Shown here piece after piece: positions 25,257 through 33,418 of a stretch of 64,000 bases of DNA. Position 1 is the stretch's first letter, and each line of letters opens with the position of its first letter. A program made the position numbers and the translations under genes. This DNA is from Streptomonospora litoralis (GTDB lineage Bacteria; Actinomycetota; Actinomycetes; Streptosporangiales; Streptosporangiaceae). The stretch spans positions 2,041,101 through 2,105,100 of the forward strand of contig NZ_CP036455.1 of assembly GCF_004323735.1 (NCBI RefSeq), in the 5' to 3' direction. Under the pieces are notes generated by a model that did not search any database, was not told where the DNA came from, and saw nothing but the letters and a program-made list of their open reading frames with translations.

Positions 25257-26804
25257 CTAGCAGACGTCGCGGCTGCTGTTCTGCAGGGTGTTGTTCTCGA
25301 AGGTGACGTTGTCGCCGCAGGGCCGTTCCACGAGTGCGGAGTCGGTGACCCTGAGGTTGCGGATTCTCACGTCGGAGGTGTTGGCGAACTCGTCGCGGGC
25401 GGCGATGCGGATGGTGCCACCGCCCTCCACCGAGCCGCCCTCGGGGGCGATGTCGACGTTGTGGCAGTTCTCGATCAGGATCGAGTTGCTGCCGGTGTCG
25501 GCGATGTCGACGCGGTCGATGACGGCGCCGCCGCTTTCGGAGACGCAGAACACGCCGCGGCCGCCGCCCCGGGCGATCACCTCGTCGACGTGGATGTTGG
25601 TGGGGTAGGAGCCGCCGATGCGGCCGTTGCGGTTGGCCATGCGGAAGGCGGCGTAGCCGGTGCCGGTCCCGGCGCCGTCGGCGTCGACCGTGCCCACCTC
25701 GGCGTTGACGGTGTCGTTGAGCAGCAGGCCGGAGTAGGCGGTGTCGCGGGCGATGACCGTGCCGATGTCCAGTCCGTCCACGCCGTAGGTCTCCACGCCG
25801 TGGTTGTTCGTGCCCGAGACGTAGACGTGGTCGACGGTGACGTCGCGGGTGGGCTGACTGCGGTCGCTGTGGTTGTCGATGCGGATACCGAGCCCGCCGG
25901 ACAGCCGCAGGTCGATGCGGCCCAGGTGGATGTCCTCGCCGTTGCGCACGAAGATCCCGAAGTAGGGGTTGCCGGTGACGCTCAGGTGGGGCACCGCGAT
26001 GTCGCGGACGCCGCGGGCGCGCACCACGGCGTTGTCCCCTTCGGGACTACCGGTGACGTCGATGGTTCCGCAGACCTCCAGCGAAGTGTGGCTGGGCAGG
26101 TCCAGCGACCGGTCGGCCCGCATCGAGCCCGATCCGCGCACGACCACCCGCTCCTGGGAGTTGCGGCCCGGTGTGAGGCTGTCCACGGCCGCGCGCATGG
26201 CCTCCAGCATGCTGCCGCCGGTGTAGACGGTTTCTCCGCCGTTGCGCGATGTCCAGGAGCCGCCCGAGCGCACCGCCTCGGCGTCGCCGGTGCCGCTTCC
26301 GCAGTCCCCCGTCTGGCCGCCGTCATCTCCGCCGTCATCTCCGCCGCCGTCGTCTCCACCGTCGTTGCCGCCGTCGGTGCTGCCGTCGCACACGGTGCCG
26401 TTGAGCGTGAAGGTCGGGGGTGCGTCGTTGGCGCCGGAGTGCGTGGCCTGGAAACCGAAGGTCACGCTGCCCCCGCTGGGGATGGCGGCGTTGTAGCCCG
26501 CATCGGAGGCGCTGACGCTCTGTCCCGACTGGCTGTACTCGGTGTTCCAGGCGTTGGTGATCTCCTGGCCGCCGGGGAACTCCCAGTCGAGGCTCCAGCC
26601 GTCGACGGGGTCGCCCAGGTTGGTGACCTCCACGCCGGCCGTGAAGCCGGAGTTCCACTCGTTCACCGTGTAGTCGACGGCGCAGCCCGTAGCCGCGGCG
26701 GCCGGGGCGGCCACGCTCAGCAGCCCGGCGCCCAGAGCCAGGCCGGCGGCGGCGGCCACGGCGGAACGCAATCGGGTACGGGGTGTTCTCTGGGGGATGT
26801 CCAT
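25257..26804 (-). CDS. Secreted CBM2 plus right-handed beta-helix protein
   Basis: 515 residues from ATG at 26804 with AAGGAG eight bases upstream. A signal peptide (1-38, ending AAAA) is followed by a CBM2 domain (about 40-139: CAVDYTVNEWNSGFTAGVEVTNLG through a second Cys at 139) and a Gly/Asp linker (140-165). The rest is a parallel beta-helix with repeated short strands (GIFVRNGEDIHLGRIDL, GVETYGVDGLDIGTVIARD, SILIENCHNVDIAP). Such folds occur in pectate lyases, rhamnogalacturonases and other polysaccharide-active enzymes. I cannot assign catalytic residues or a CAZy family. It is likely an extracellular plant-polysaccharide enzyme, and its promoter carries a perfect CebR-type operator. 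Confidence 0.8.
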   Translation of the reverse strand: MDIPQRTPRTRLRSAVAAAAGLALGAGLLSVAAPAAAATGCAVDYTVNEWNSGFTAGVEVTNLGDPVDGWSLDWEFPGGQEITNAWNTEYSQSGQSVSASDAGYNAAIPSGGSVTFGFQATHSGANDAPPTFTLNGTVCDGSTDGGNDGGDDGGGDDGGDDGGQTGDCGSGTGDAEAVRSGGSWTSRNGGETVYTGGSMLEAMRAAVDSLTPGRNSQERVVVRGSGSMRADRSLDLPSHTSLEVCGTIDVTGSPEGDNAVVRARGVRDIAVPHLSVTGNPYFGIFVRNGEDIHLGRIDLRLSGGLGIRIDNHSDRSQPTRDVTVDHVYVSGTNNHGVETYGVDGLDIGTVIARDTAYSGLLLNDTVNAEVGTVDADGAGTGTGYAAFRMANRNGRIGGSYPTNIHVDEVIARGGGRGVFCVSESGGAVIDRVDIADTGSNSILIENCHNVDIAPEGGSVEGGGTIRIAARDEFANTSDVRIRNLRVTDSALVERPCGDNVTFENNTLQNSSRDVC

Positions 26805-26936
26805 GTACGTCGCTCCTTCGATCCGGTCGAGAGGGATGTCGCGCCTGTGGACCGAGCCGGCAGTCCTGCTCGACCGCGGCCGCGCCGGTCCGGGAACACG
26901 GGGACCGGCCCCGCCTCTTCGCGAGGACGGCCCTGG

Positions 26937-26956
26937 CTATGGGAGCGCTCCCATAG
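26937..26956. promoter_or_regulatory. CebR/CelR-type operator
   Basis: The perfect 20-base palindrome CTATGGGAGCGCTCCCATAG contains TGGGAGCGCTCCCA, the established binding site of the cellobiose-responsive LacI regulators CebR (Streptomyces) and CelR (Thermobifida). It is 133 bases upstream of the CBM2 beta-helix gene, so that gene is probably induced by cello-oligosaccharides. The rest of 26805-27295 shows no gene. Confidence 0.85.
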
Positions 26957-27295
26957 CACTGAGTGTGACGAGGCTAACACGGTGGATGCGGCCGGGGACA
27001 GGGATGCAATGAAACGTTTTATCGCCGCGGCGAGGTGTTCGGAAGGCGATCTCCCGAAAGGGTCGGCGGGCCACGGCGGCGTCCTTGGGTGCTCCCGATT
27101 GCACACCGCAGCAGCCGATCGTCGGATCACCGGGCCGAGGAGTGCGGCGCGGCGGCAGCCGCCGCGCGGCGGCGCTTCCCGACGAGGCACCGTCCGTATA
27201 CCAGGCCGTCGGTTATTAGTTGTGACGAACGATTTTCTCGTCCGCGCGGCGCACGGAGCGGTCGCCGCGGGAAGGTGCCGGGTAGGCGGTTCACC

Positions 27296-27948
27296 TCACC
27301 GGGTGCCGGGGGAGTCCGGAGGCGGCCCCGTGCTCGACCGCTCCACCAGCCGGGCGGGAACCAGCGTCGTCCCCCGCTCCGCCGACCGGGTGCGCAGTTG
27401 GCGCAGCACGCCTTCCACCAGCAGTCGGCCGACCTCGGCGAAATCCTGGTGGACCGTGGTGAGCGGGGGCAGAAAAGATCCCGACTCGGAGATGTCGTCG
27501 AACCCGACCACGCTGACGTCCTCCGGCACCGCCCGCCCCTTCTCGTGCAGAGCACGCAGCAGGCCCAGCGCCATCTGGTCGTTGGCGGCGAATACCGCGC
27601 TGCACTCCGGCTCCTCGGCCAGGCGCAGCCCCGCCCGGTAGCCGGAGTCGGCCGACCAGTCGCCGCGCAGCATCGGCGGGATCGGGCACCCGGCCTCGCC
27701 CAGGACCTCCCGCCAGGTGTCCGCGCGGCGCTGCGCGGCGAAGGACTGCTCGGGGCCGGCCAGGTGCCAGACCGTGCGGTGGCCGAGGCCCAGCAGATGC
27801 CGTACCGCGGCGGCGGCGCCGCCCACCTGGTCGGTGTCGACCACGCCGTAGCGGTCGCCGGCGTTCCGCCGACCCGCCGGGCGACGTCGGCCATCGACAC
27901 CCGCTTCGCGCGGTGCGGCACCTGCTCGGGGGCAGAGCCCTGGTCCAT
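27296..27948 (-). pseudogene. LacI-family regulator with internal deletion and frameshift
   Basis: Starting at ATG 27948 the frame encodes the beginning of a LacI HTH (VSMADVARRVGG). It then joins, out of frame, the second half of the ligand domain (GDRYGVVDTDQVGGAAAAVRHLLGLGHRTVWHLAGP, CSAVFAANDQMALGLLRAL, DVSVVGFDDISESGSFLPPLTT) ending at 27296. About 120 codons, covering the rest of the HTH, the hinge and the first half of the sensor, are missing at about 27860-27880. The product cannot bind DNA. A perfect operator remains 60 bases upstream of the start, and a truncated GH42 gene lies beyond it. It is probably the former repressor of a galactoside operon. Confidence 0.85.
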
Positions 27949-28007
27949 CTGCGCTTCCTCGATCCCTTGATGCCCGCCACCGGGCAGTGTAGACATCTCG
28001 CAACACG

Positions 28008-28023
28008 ATGTTTACGTAAACAT
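28008..28023. promoter_or_regulatory. Perfect LacI-type operator ATGTTTACGTAAACAT
   Basis: A 16-base perfect palindrome in an otherwise GC-rich area, 60 bases upstream of the broken lacI gene and just before the GH42 fragment. The central TTTACGTAAA is typical of GalR/LacI operators. The site is intact although both flanking genes are broken, so the loss is recent or another regulator still uses the site. Confidence 0.7.
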
Positions 28024-28034
28024 TCCGCGCCGCA

Positions 28035-28496
28035 CCCGAGGAGGACGTCCGCCTGGACGACGGCTCCGCGGGCACCCTGTGGAGCGAGGACGTCAGCGTT
28101 ACCGACCCCTCGGTGGCGGTGGTGGCCTCCTACGCCGAAGGGCCCCGGGCAGGGCAGGCGGCGATCACCCGCCGGCCGGCGGGTGCCGGATCGGCGGCCT
28201 ACGTCTCCACCCGACTCGGCGCGCACGGACTGGCGGACCTGCTGCCGCGGTTGCTGGATGAGGCCGGGGTGGTCGGCGAACTCCCGCCCGAGGTGCGCGG
28301 ACGGGTGGAGTTGGCGGTGCGTGCCGACGAGCGAGCCGAGTACTGGTTCCTGGTGAACCGTACGCAGGAGCGGGTCTCCCTCGCCGGGATCACGGGCGAG
28401 GTGCTGGATCCGGTGGAGCAGAGCGCGGCGGACGCGCTCACGCTGGCCCCCCGCGGTGTGGCGGTGGTGCGCAAGGCGGGCGATGCGCCCCGCTGA
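28035..28496 (+). pseudogene. C-terminal remnant of a GH42 beta-galactosidase
   Basis: An open frame from about 28035 encodes PEEDVRLDDGSAGTLWSEDV, VVASYAEGPRAGQAAITRR, AAYVSTRLG and YWFLVNRTQERVSL, ending VAVVRKAGDAPR. This is the trimerisation domain and C-terminal beta domain of GH42 beta-galactosidases. The whole catalytic TIM barrel (about 400 residues) is missing, and the remnant begins 12 bases after the lacI operator. There is no start codon with an SD. Deletion remnant. Confidence 0.8.
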
Positions 28497-28614
28497 GCGG
28501 GAGCGGATCATCGAGGGGGCTCGGCGGCCCGGGTGAGTGCTTCGGCGCCTCCGCCGGGGCGGGACGGCGGTCTTGCGCGTTCCGCCCGGGTGCACCGCCG
28601 AGGCCCACCGCGAG

Positions 28615-29868
28615 CTATGTGCCCGGGCGGTCGCCCGCGGCCGCCCGCACGTCACGCCGACCGAAGGCGGGGGCGCGCTCGGGGCGTACGCCCACCCCGA
28701 TCAGGTACGCGGGCACGGCCGACAGCTGCGGCAGCGCCCTGACCGCGGACAGCAGCGGCTTGGGCGCCGTGGGGCGCCGACCCGCCAGGATCGGACCCAC
28801 CACCCGCTTATGCAGGATCCGCTGCAGGGTCTGGGTCGCGACGGTGGGCAGGAGGCGCCGGCGGCGGACGGCGTCCAGCCGCCGGCCGGTGGCGCGACCG
28901 CTCCGCAGCGGCTCGGCGAGCAGCCTGGCGGCGGCCACGGCGTCCTGGACGGCCAGGTTGATGCCGACACCGGCGATCGGCGACATCGCGTGCGCGGCGT
29001 CGCCGATGCACAGCAGGCCCTCGGTGTGCCAGCGGCGCAGCCGGTCCACCCGCACGTCCAGGTGCTTGACGTCGTCCATGCTCGCCAGTCCGCCGATCGT
29101 GTCGGCCAGTTCGGGCATCAGTTCCACGACCTCGCGGCGCAGCGCCTCGATACCCCGTTCGCGCAGTTCGGCGTCGGTGCCCTTGCGCCCCATCAAGGCC
29201 ATCTGCAGGTAGCCGTCGCGCGGGATCGGGATGATGAGCCTGCCAAGGCCGGCGCGCGGGATCAGGGCCGGAACAGGTCGGCCGCGAACGGGCACGCGGA
29301 ACCACCAGGCGTCGAAGGTGACGGGGTACTCCCGCACCGTCAGGCCCGACGTGCCGCGGACCATCGACCCGCGGCCGTCGCAGGCGACCGTCAGATCGGC
29401 GCGCAGTTCGCCGGGTCCTTCGGGCCCGGTGTAGCGCACGCCCGCGACGCGGCCGTTCTCGTGTAGCAGGCCGGTGGCCTCGGTGCTCATGCGCAGATCG
29501 AAGGCCGGCTCGTCGGCGCCGGCCTCGGCGAGCACGTTGAGCAAATCCCATTGCGGGACCATCGCGATATAGGGGTGGTCGACCCGCAGGCGGGTGAAGT
29601 CGGCCAAGGTCAGCTGCCGGCCTTCGCCGAGGCCGGCGGTCAGCCGTTCGACCCTGCTCTGCGGCAGGGCGGCGAAGCGTTCGCCCAGGCCCAGTTCGTC
29701 CAGCAGACCGGCGGTCGTGGGGTGGACCGTGTCGCCGCGGAAGTCGCGCAGGAAGTCGGCGTGCTTCTCCAGCACCGTGACATGCACTCCGGCGCGGGAC
29801 AGCAGCAGGCCGAGCATCATCCCGGCGGGTCCGCCGCCGATGATCGCGCAGGTCGTCGTCTCGCTCAT
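28615..29868 (-). CDS. FAD-dependent monooxygenase
   Basis: 417 residues from ATG at 29868 with AAGGGAG seven bases upstream. The N-terminal FAD motif (CAIIGGGPAGMMLGLLLSRAG) and the second FAD motif (LLCIGDAAHAMSPIAGVGINLAVQDAVAAARLL) place it in the PHBH-like group A flavin monooxygenases; a DG motif (ACDGRGSMVR) is also present. It should hydroxylate or epoxidise a small organic substrate using NAD(P)H and oxygen. It is divergent from a TetR regulator with an inverted repeat between them. This is the classic layout of an inducible detoxification or antibiotic-inactivation pair (compare tetX-like and rifampicin monooxygenases), but the substrate is unknown. Confidence 0.88.
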   Translation of the reverse strand: MSETTTCAIIGGGPAGMMLGLLLSRAGVHVTVLEKHADFLRDFRGDTVHPTTAGLLDELGLGERFAALPQSRVERLTAGLGEGRQLTLADFTRLRVDHPYIAMVPQWDLLNVLAEAGADEPAFDLRMSTEATGLLHENGRVAGVRYTGPEGPGELRADLTVACDGRGSMVRGTSGLTVREYPVTFDAWWFRVPVRGRPVPALIPRAGLGRLIIPIPRDGYLQMALMGRKGTDAELRERGIEALRREVVELMPELADTIGGLASMDDVKHLDVRVDRLRRWHTEGLLCIGDAAHAMSPIAGVGINLAVQDAVAAARLLAEPLRSGRATGRRLDAVRRRRLLPTVATQTLQRILHKRVVGPILAGRRPTAPKPLLSAVRALPQLSAVPAYLIGVGVRPERAPAFGRRDVRAAAGDRPGT

Positions 29869-29974
29869 CGGTGAACTCCCTTGTTCTCGATGCCCGGGGC
29901 ATAGGCGAACGCCCTGGGAGGGCCGACTCGCCGGAGCGGGCCGGATCGATGCCGATCGATATCCACAAACGTAG

Positions 29975-30010
29975 AATTCCACGCCTGTAGATGTCAACGG
30001 GTGTGGAATT
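29975..30010. promoter_or_regulatory. Inverted repeat AATTCCAC...GTGGAATT, probable TetR operator
   Basis: Eight-base perfect arms (29975-29982 and 30003-30010) with a 20-base spacer lie in the divergent promoter region of the FAD monooxygenase and TetR genes. The AT-containing arms stand out from the GC-rich background. Position and symmetry suit autoregulation and repression of the monooxygenase. Confidence 0.65.
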
Positions 30011-30094
30011 ATTCGGCTGCCAAACCCTCCGGCGGCGGTCGGCGCGCCCGACCGCGGCTAGAGTTCCATGCGGGACACGGCTGGAGGAGGCGCC

Positions 30095-30730
30095 ATGACC
30101 ACGGGGGACGCGGAAAGGGCCGGCAGGCGGCCGGGCGGGCGCAGGCCCGGGCAGAGCGGTACCAAAGCGGCGATTCTGGCCGCGGCCCGCGAGCAGTTCG
30201 CCGCCAAGGGCTACGCCGGCGCCACCTTTCGCGGCATCGCCGCCGAGGCCGGTGTCGACCCGGCCCTGGTGCGCCACTTCTACGGCACCAAGGACCAGCT
30301 GTTCGCGGCCACGCTGCACATCCCCGAGGAGGTGCTGTACCGGATCCAGCGGGCCTTCGACGGTGACCTCGACCACTTGGGGGAGCGGTTCGCCCGCGCG
30401 TACCTCGGCCTGTGGGAGGACCCGCAGACCGGACCCGCGCTGAAAGCGATGATGCGCACCGCCCTGACCAGCGAGCAGACCGCCGACCTGCTGCGGGACT
30501 TCCTGCAGACCCGCATCCTGGAGCAGGTCGCCTCCCGGCTGGGGAGCGACCGGCCGCGCCTGCGGTCCTCCCTGGCCGGCGCCAACGTCGTCGGCGTGGC
30601 GGTGGCCCGCCACGTGGCCCGCGTCGAACCGCTGGCCTCGCTCGCCTTCGACGACATGGTGGCCCTGCTCGCGCCCAACCTGCAGCACTACCTCACCGGC
30701 GACCTCCCCGAACACGCGCGCGAGCGCTGA
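30095..30730 (+). CDS. TetR-family transcriptional regulator
   Basis: 211 residues from ATG at 30095 with GGAGGAGG upstream. Residues 25-70 are the TetR HTH (ILAAAREQFAAKGYAGATFRGIAAEAGVDPALVRHFYGTKDQLFAATL). The C-terminal domain has a TetR_C-like helical pattern (LSLWEDP-type LGLWEDPQTGPALKAMMRTAL). It is divergent from an FAD monooxygenase across an inverted repeat and most likely represses it. Confidence 0.95.
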   Translation: MTTGDAERAGRRPGGRRPGQSGTKAAILAAAREQFAAKGYAGATFRGIAAEAGVDPALVRHFYGTKDQLFAATLHIPEEVLYRIQRAFDGDLDHLGERFARAYLGLWEDPQTGPALKAMMRTALTSEQTADLLRDFLQTRILEQVASRLGSDRPRLRSSLAGANVVGVAVARHVARVEPLASLAFDDMVALLAPNLQHYLTGDLPEHARER

Positions 30731-31027
30731 GCTCGACCGGTGCGAAAGAGCGCCGCGGCTCCTCACCCCCGGTGAAGACCGCGGGACTCGCCCACGGGGG
30801 TGGGTGGCAGCTCACCTCGGCGGCCGCACCTGCCGCTTTCCTCCGCTGTGGGGCCTGTCCTTCCTGTTCGTGCAGTCGCCGGTGCCGATGGTCCGATCGG
30901 CGGCGTCGGGGGGCGCCTGCGCTGCCACCGCCGCGCCGCTGCGAGGGCATCACCGCGGCTCCAGCTTCCTGCTCGCCGAGCCCGTGGAGTCGCCGGGCCG
31001 GGGCGCGGCCGGCGTCCACGCGGAAAC
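30731..31027. other. Non-coding interval before the catabolic cluster
   Basis: No gene is supported between the TetR stop and the first operator of the aromatic-acid cluster. The interval is GC-rich and without a clear terminator hairpin. Confidence 0.4.
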
Positions 31028-31071
31028 TACCCGAAAGGGTAACGCGACGGACCGGAGTATTTCCTTAGGCT
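31028..31071 (+). promoter_or_regulatory. Operator 1 plus -10 hexamer, LigAB operon
   Basis: CTACCCGAAAGGGTAACG contains the inverted repeat TACCC-GAAA-GGGTA (31028-31041). A -10-like TAGGCT begins at 31066, 31.5 bases after the repeat centre. This puts the repeat about 43 bases before the expected start of transcription, overlapping -35, as for class II activators. The same sequence and spacing recur at 38482 and 41666. First gene start is 31200. Confidence 0.65.
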
Positions 31072-31199
31072 TTGGGAACCAACCGGGAACTCCCGCTTCG
31101 CGGGCCGGAATCAGGGGTCTTCCAAAACGGATGCCAACAGGTGGGCGCTGCCATGCCGTGTCGGCGCAATACCAGCAGAGGAACGAGGAAGGTGATCCG

Positions 31200-31451
31200 G
31201 TGTACAGCCTCCACAAACTGCTGTGGGATATCCGCAAGGACCCGGACCTGGCGGAACGGTACCTCGCAGACCCGGACCCGATACTCGATTCCTACGGTAT
31301 TGCGGGCGGCGACCGGGCGGCGATGCGCGGACTCGACTTCAAATCCATGCACGAGCGCGGGTTCAACCCCTATTTGATCTACTTCTGCGCGATCCAGTTG
31401 AAGGTCGACCGCGCCGACTACTACGCCCAGATACGGGGGGAGAAGAACTGA
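31200..31451 (+). CDS. LigA-like small subunit of an extradiol dioxygenase
   Basis: 83 residues from GTG at 31200 with GAGGAAGG upstream. The helical domain (LLWDIRKDPDLAERYLADPDPILDSYGI, FKSMHERGFNPYLIYFCAIQLK) is the LigA fold of class III ring-cleavage dioxygenases such as protocatechuate 4,5-dioxygenase. It caps the active site of the catalytic subunit encoded next. The stop overlaps the start of that gene (TGATG), so the two are co-translated. Confidence 0.85.
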   Translation: MYSLHKLLWDIRKDPDLAERYLADPDPILDSYGIAGGDRAAMRGLDFKSMHERGFNPYLIYFCAIQLKVDRADYYAQIRGEKN

Positions 31452-32296
31452 TGGCCGAGACCACCGGACGTATCGTGGGTGCGTTTACCGCTTCGCACTC
31501 ACCCGGTATCACAGCATGGCCTGAGCGCGCGGAGCCCGCTAAGCGCGAAGCGGTGGAATCGGCGTTCACCGAGGTTCGGCGGCGAATCGACGAACTCGCG
31601 CCGGACGCGATCGTCGCCGTATCCGTCGAGCATTTCACCAATTTCCACCTGGGGAACCTCCCCGCATTCGCCGTCGCGACGAGCGACTCCTACCTCGGGC
31701 CGGTCACCGAGGAGATGGGAGAGTTCCTAAACGTAGCGCAGCGGCAGTACCCCGGGCACTCCGCGCTCGGCCGGCACGTGTACGAGTTCGCCCTCCAGTC
31801 GGATTTCGACCCCGCCCTGGTGGAAGGCGGACTAGAGTTCGACGAGAACTTCTGCGTCCCCTTCAAGCACCTCGATCCCGAGTCGAAGCACCCCCTCGTG
31901 CCCATCATCGTCAACGGGGTCAACCCGCCCTGGCCGACCGTGAGCCGCTGCCACGACTTCGGACGGATGATCCGCCGCGCGGTCGAGGCGCAGACCGCGG
32001 CCCAGCGGGTCGTCGTCGTCGCCACGGGCGGCCTGTCCCACTGGGTGGGCCTACCGGAGTCGGGCAAGGTCAACGAGGAGTTCGACCGCGACTTCATCGC
32101 CCGGTTCGAGAGCGCGGACGAGAGCCGCCTCCTCGACTACACCGCCGAGGAGATCGACGCAGCAGGAAACGGCGCCCACGAAATCCGGACGTGGCTCGTG
32201 GCGGCGGGCGCCGTCCAGGTGCCGTTCGACGTCCTGGCCTACGAGCCGGTCCCCGAGTGGCTCACCGGGACCGCAGTCGCGGCCGCGCGGCTGTGA
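31451..32296 (+). CDS. LigB-like catalytic subunit of an extradiol dioxygenase
   Basis: 281 residues from ATG at 31451. Fe(II) ligands of the LigB superfamily are visible: His16 in ASHSPGI and His61 in SVEHFTNF. The catalytic His197 lies in TGGLSHW, followed by a Glu-rich helix that should provide the third ligand. With LigA it should open a catecholic ring next to its hydroxyls (meta-cleavage). Standing before a hydratase-aldolase and downstream of a Rieske oxygenase in pathway order, it fits a naphthalene- or phenanthrene-like route, but the natural substrate is probably a carboxylated (hetero)aromatic because of the TRAP transporter. Confidence 0.88.
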   Translation: MAETTGRIVGAFTASHSPGITAWPERAEPAKREAVESAFTEVRRRIDELAPDAIVAVSVEHFTNFHLGNLPAFAVATSDSYLGPVTEEMGEFLNVAQRQYPGHSALGRHVYEFALQSDFDPALVEGGLEFDENFCVPFKHLDPESKHPLVPIIVNGVNPPWPTVSRCHDFGRMIRRAVEAQTAAQRVVVVATGGLSHWVGLPESGKVNEEFDRDFIARFESADESRLLDYTAEEIDAAGNGAHEIRTWLVAAGAVQVPFDVLAYEPVPEWLTGTAVAAARL

Positions 32297-32368
32297 ACCC
32301 GGCCGCCCCGAACCCGCGGACACCCCGCGAATCCGCCGTCCAACACTGAGCAGAAGGTGAGTGACCCC

Positions 32369-33415
32369 ATGAGCAGCAGGCTTCCCAAGGTGACCGGTCG
32401 CGACATGCGCGGCGTCATGGCCTATCCCCCTACCCCCGCTCTTGATGGAGCCGACGAGGTCGATGCCCGGAACACGGTGAATCTCGAAGAGACCGAGCGC
32501 ATGATCCGGTCCCTCATCCGCGACGGTGTGGACGCGATCGCCACCAACGGCACGCTCGGCGAGATGCACACGCTGACACTGGACGAGTGGAAGGCCTACG
32601 CCTCCTGCGTCGCCGAGACCGCGCAGTCGGAGAACCCCGACTTCCCCGTCTTCATCGGCGCCACCACCCTCAACACCCGCGACACCATCGAGCGGATGAG
32701 GTTCCTGGCCGACCTCGGCGTCACCGGGACCCTGCTCGGCCGCCCCATGTGGGGAGACATGGTCGCGCCGATCATGGAGCGGTTCTACCGGCACGTCGCC
32801 GAAGCGGTACCCGAGATGGCCATCGTCGTCTACGACAACACGGCCGCCTTCGGGGGCGTCATCCCGCGCTCCGTCTACCGCACCCTCGTCGACCTCCCCC
32901 AGGTGGTGGCGGTCAAGTACGCCGGCGGCGCTTCGGTCGGGTTCCGCTACCACAACGACATGGCCCACACGCAGACGAGCTTCCCCCTGATGCCGATCGA
33001 GACCGACTGGTTCCCGGCCTGGGAGATGTACGGCGAGGAACTGGCCGGTATGGCGTGGTCGTCGACCACCGCCATGGGCCCGGCCCCCGTCCTCGCGCTG
33101 CGCGACGCCCTGCGCGAGGGGCGCACCGAGGACGCCCGCTGGCTGACCGAGCGCCTGCGGTGGGCCCACGAGCCCTTCATCGTCGGCCAGGACTTCTTCG
33201 AGTTCGCGAAGTACAACATCCCCCTGGAGAAGATCCGCGTCAACGCCGCGGGCTACATGGACGTCGGCAAGAGCCGGGTCCCCTACACCGAGGACCTCGT
33301 TCCCGAGGTCCACCACAAGACGACGCACGAGCACGTCGAGCGCTACAAGCAGATCACCGCCGAGATCGAGGCGCGGCTGGGCTCCTCCTCCCCCCGGACC
33401 GCCGAGAAGGTGTGA
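32369..33415 (+). CDS. DHDPS-family hydratase-aldolase
   Basis: 348 residues from ATG at 32369 (AAGGTGAG at seven bases; the in-frame GTG at 32357 is an alternative). The TIM-barrel family signatures are GTLGEMHTL (61-69), VVYDNT (Tyr155) and the Schiff-base Lys183 in VVAVKYAGG. Length and N-terminus (RGVMAYPPTPAL) fit trans-o-hydroxybenzylidenepyruvate or carboxybenzalpyruvate hydratase-aldolases (NahE, PhdJ), which release pyruvate and an aromatic aldehyde after meta-cleavage. The aldehyde could then pass to the aldehyde dehydrogenase at 47594. Other DHDPS-family lyases are possible. Confidence 0.82.
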   Translation: MSSRLPKVTGRDMRGVMAYPPTPALDGADEVDARNTVNLEETERMIRSLIRDGVDAIATNGTLGEMHTLTLDEWKAYASCVAETAQSENPDFPVFIGATTLNTRDTIERMRFLADLGVTGTLLGRPMWGDMVAPIMERFYRHVAEAVPEMAIVVYDNTAAFGGVIPRSVYRTLVDLPQVVAVKYAGGASVGFRYHNDMAHTQTSFPLMPIETDWFPAWEMYGEELAGMAWSSTTAMGPAPVLALRDALREGRTEDARWLTERLRWAHEPFIVGQDFFEFAKYNIPLEKIRVNAAGYMDVGKSRVPYTEDLVPEVHHKTTHEHVERYKQITAEIEARLGSSSPRTAEKV

Positions 33416-33418
33416 GCC

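Noticed and set aside
28079-28496. Functional small protein from the GH42 remnant
   Set aside because: No SD or start, and the visible sequence is only trimerisation and C-terminal domains of a much longer enzyme.
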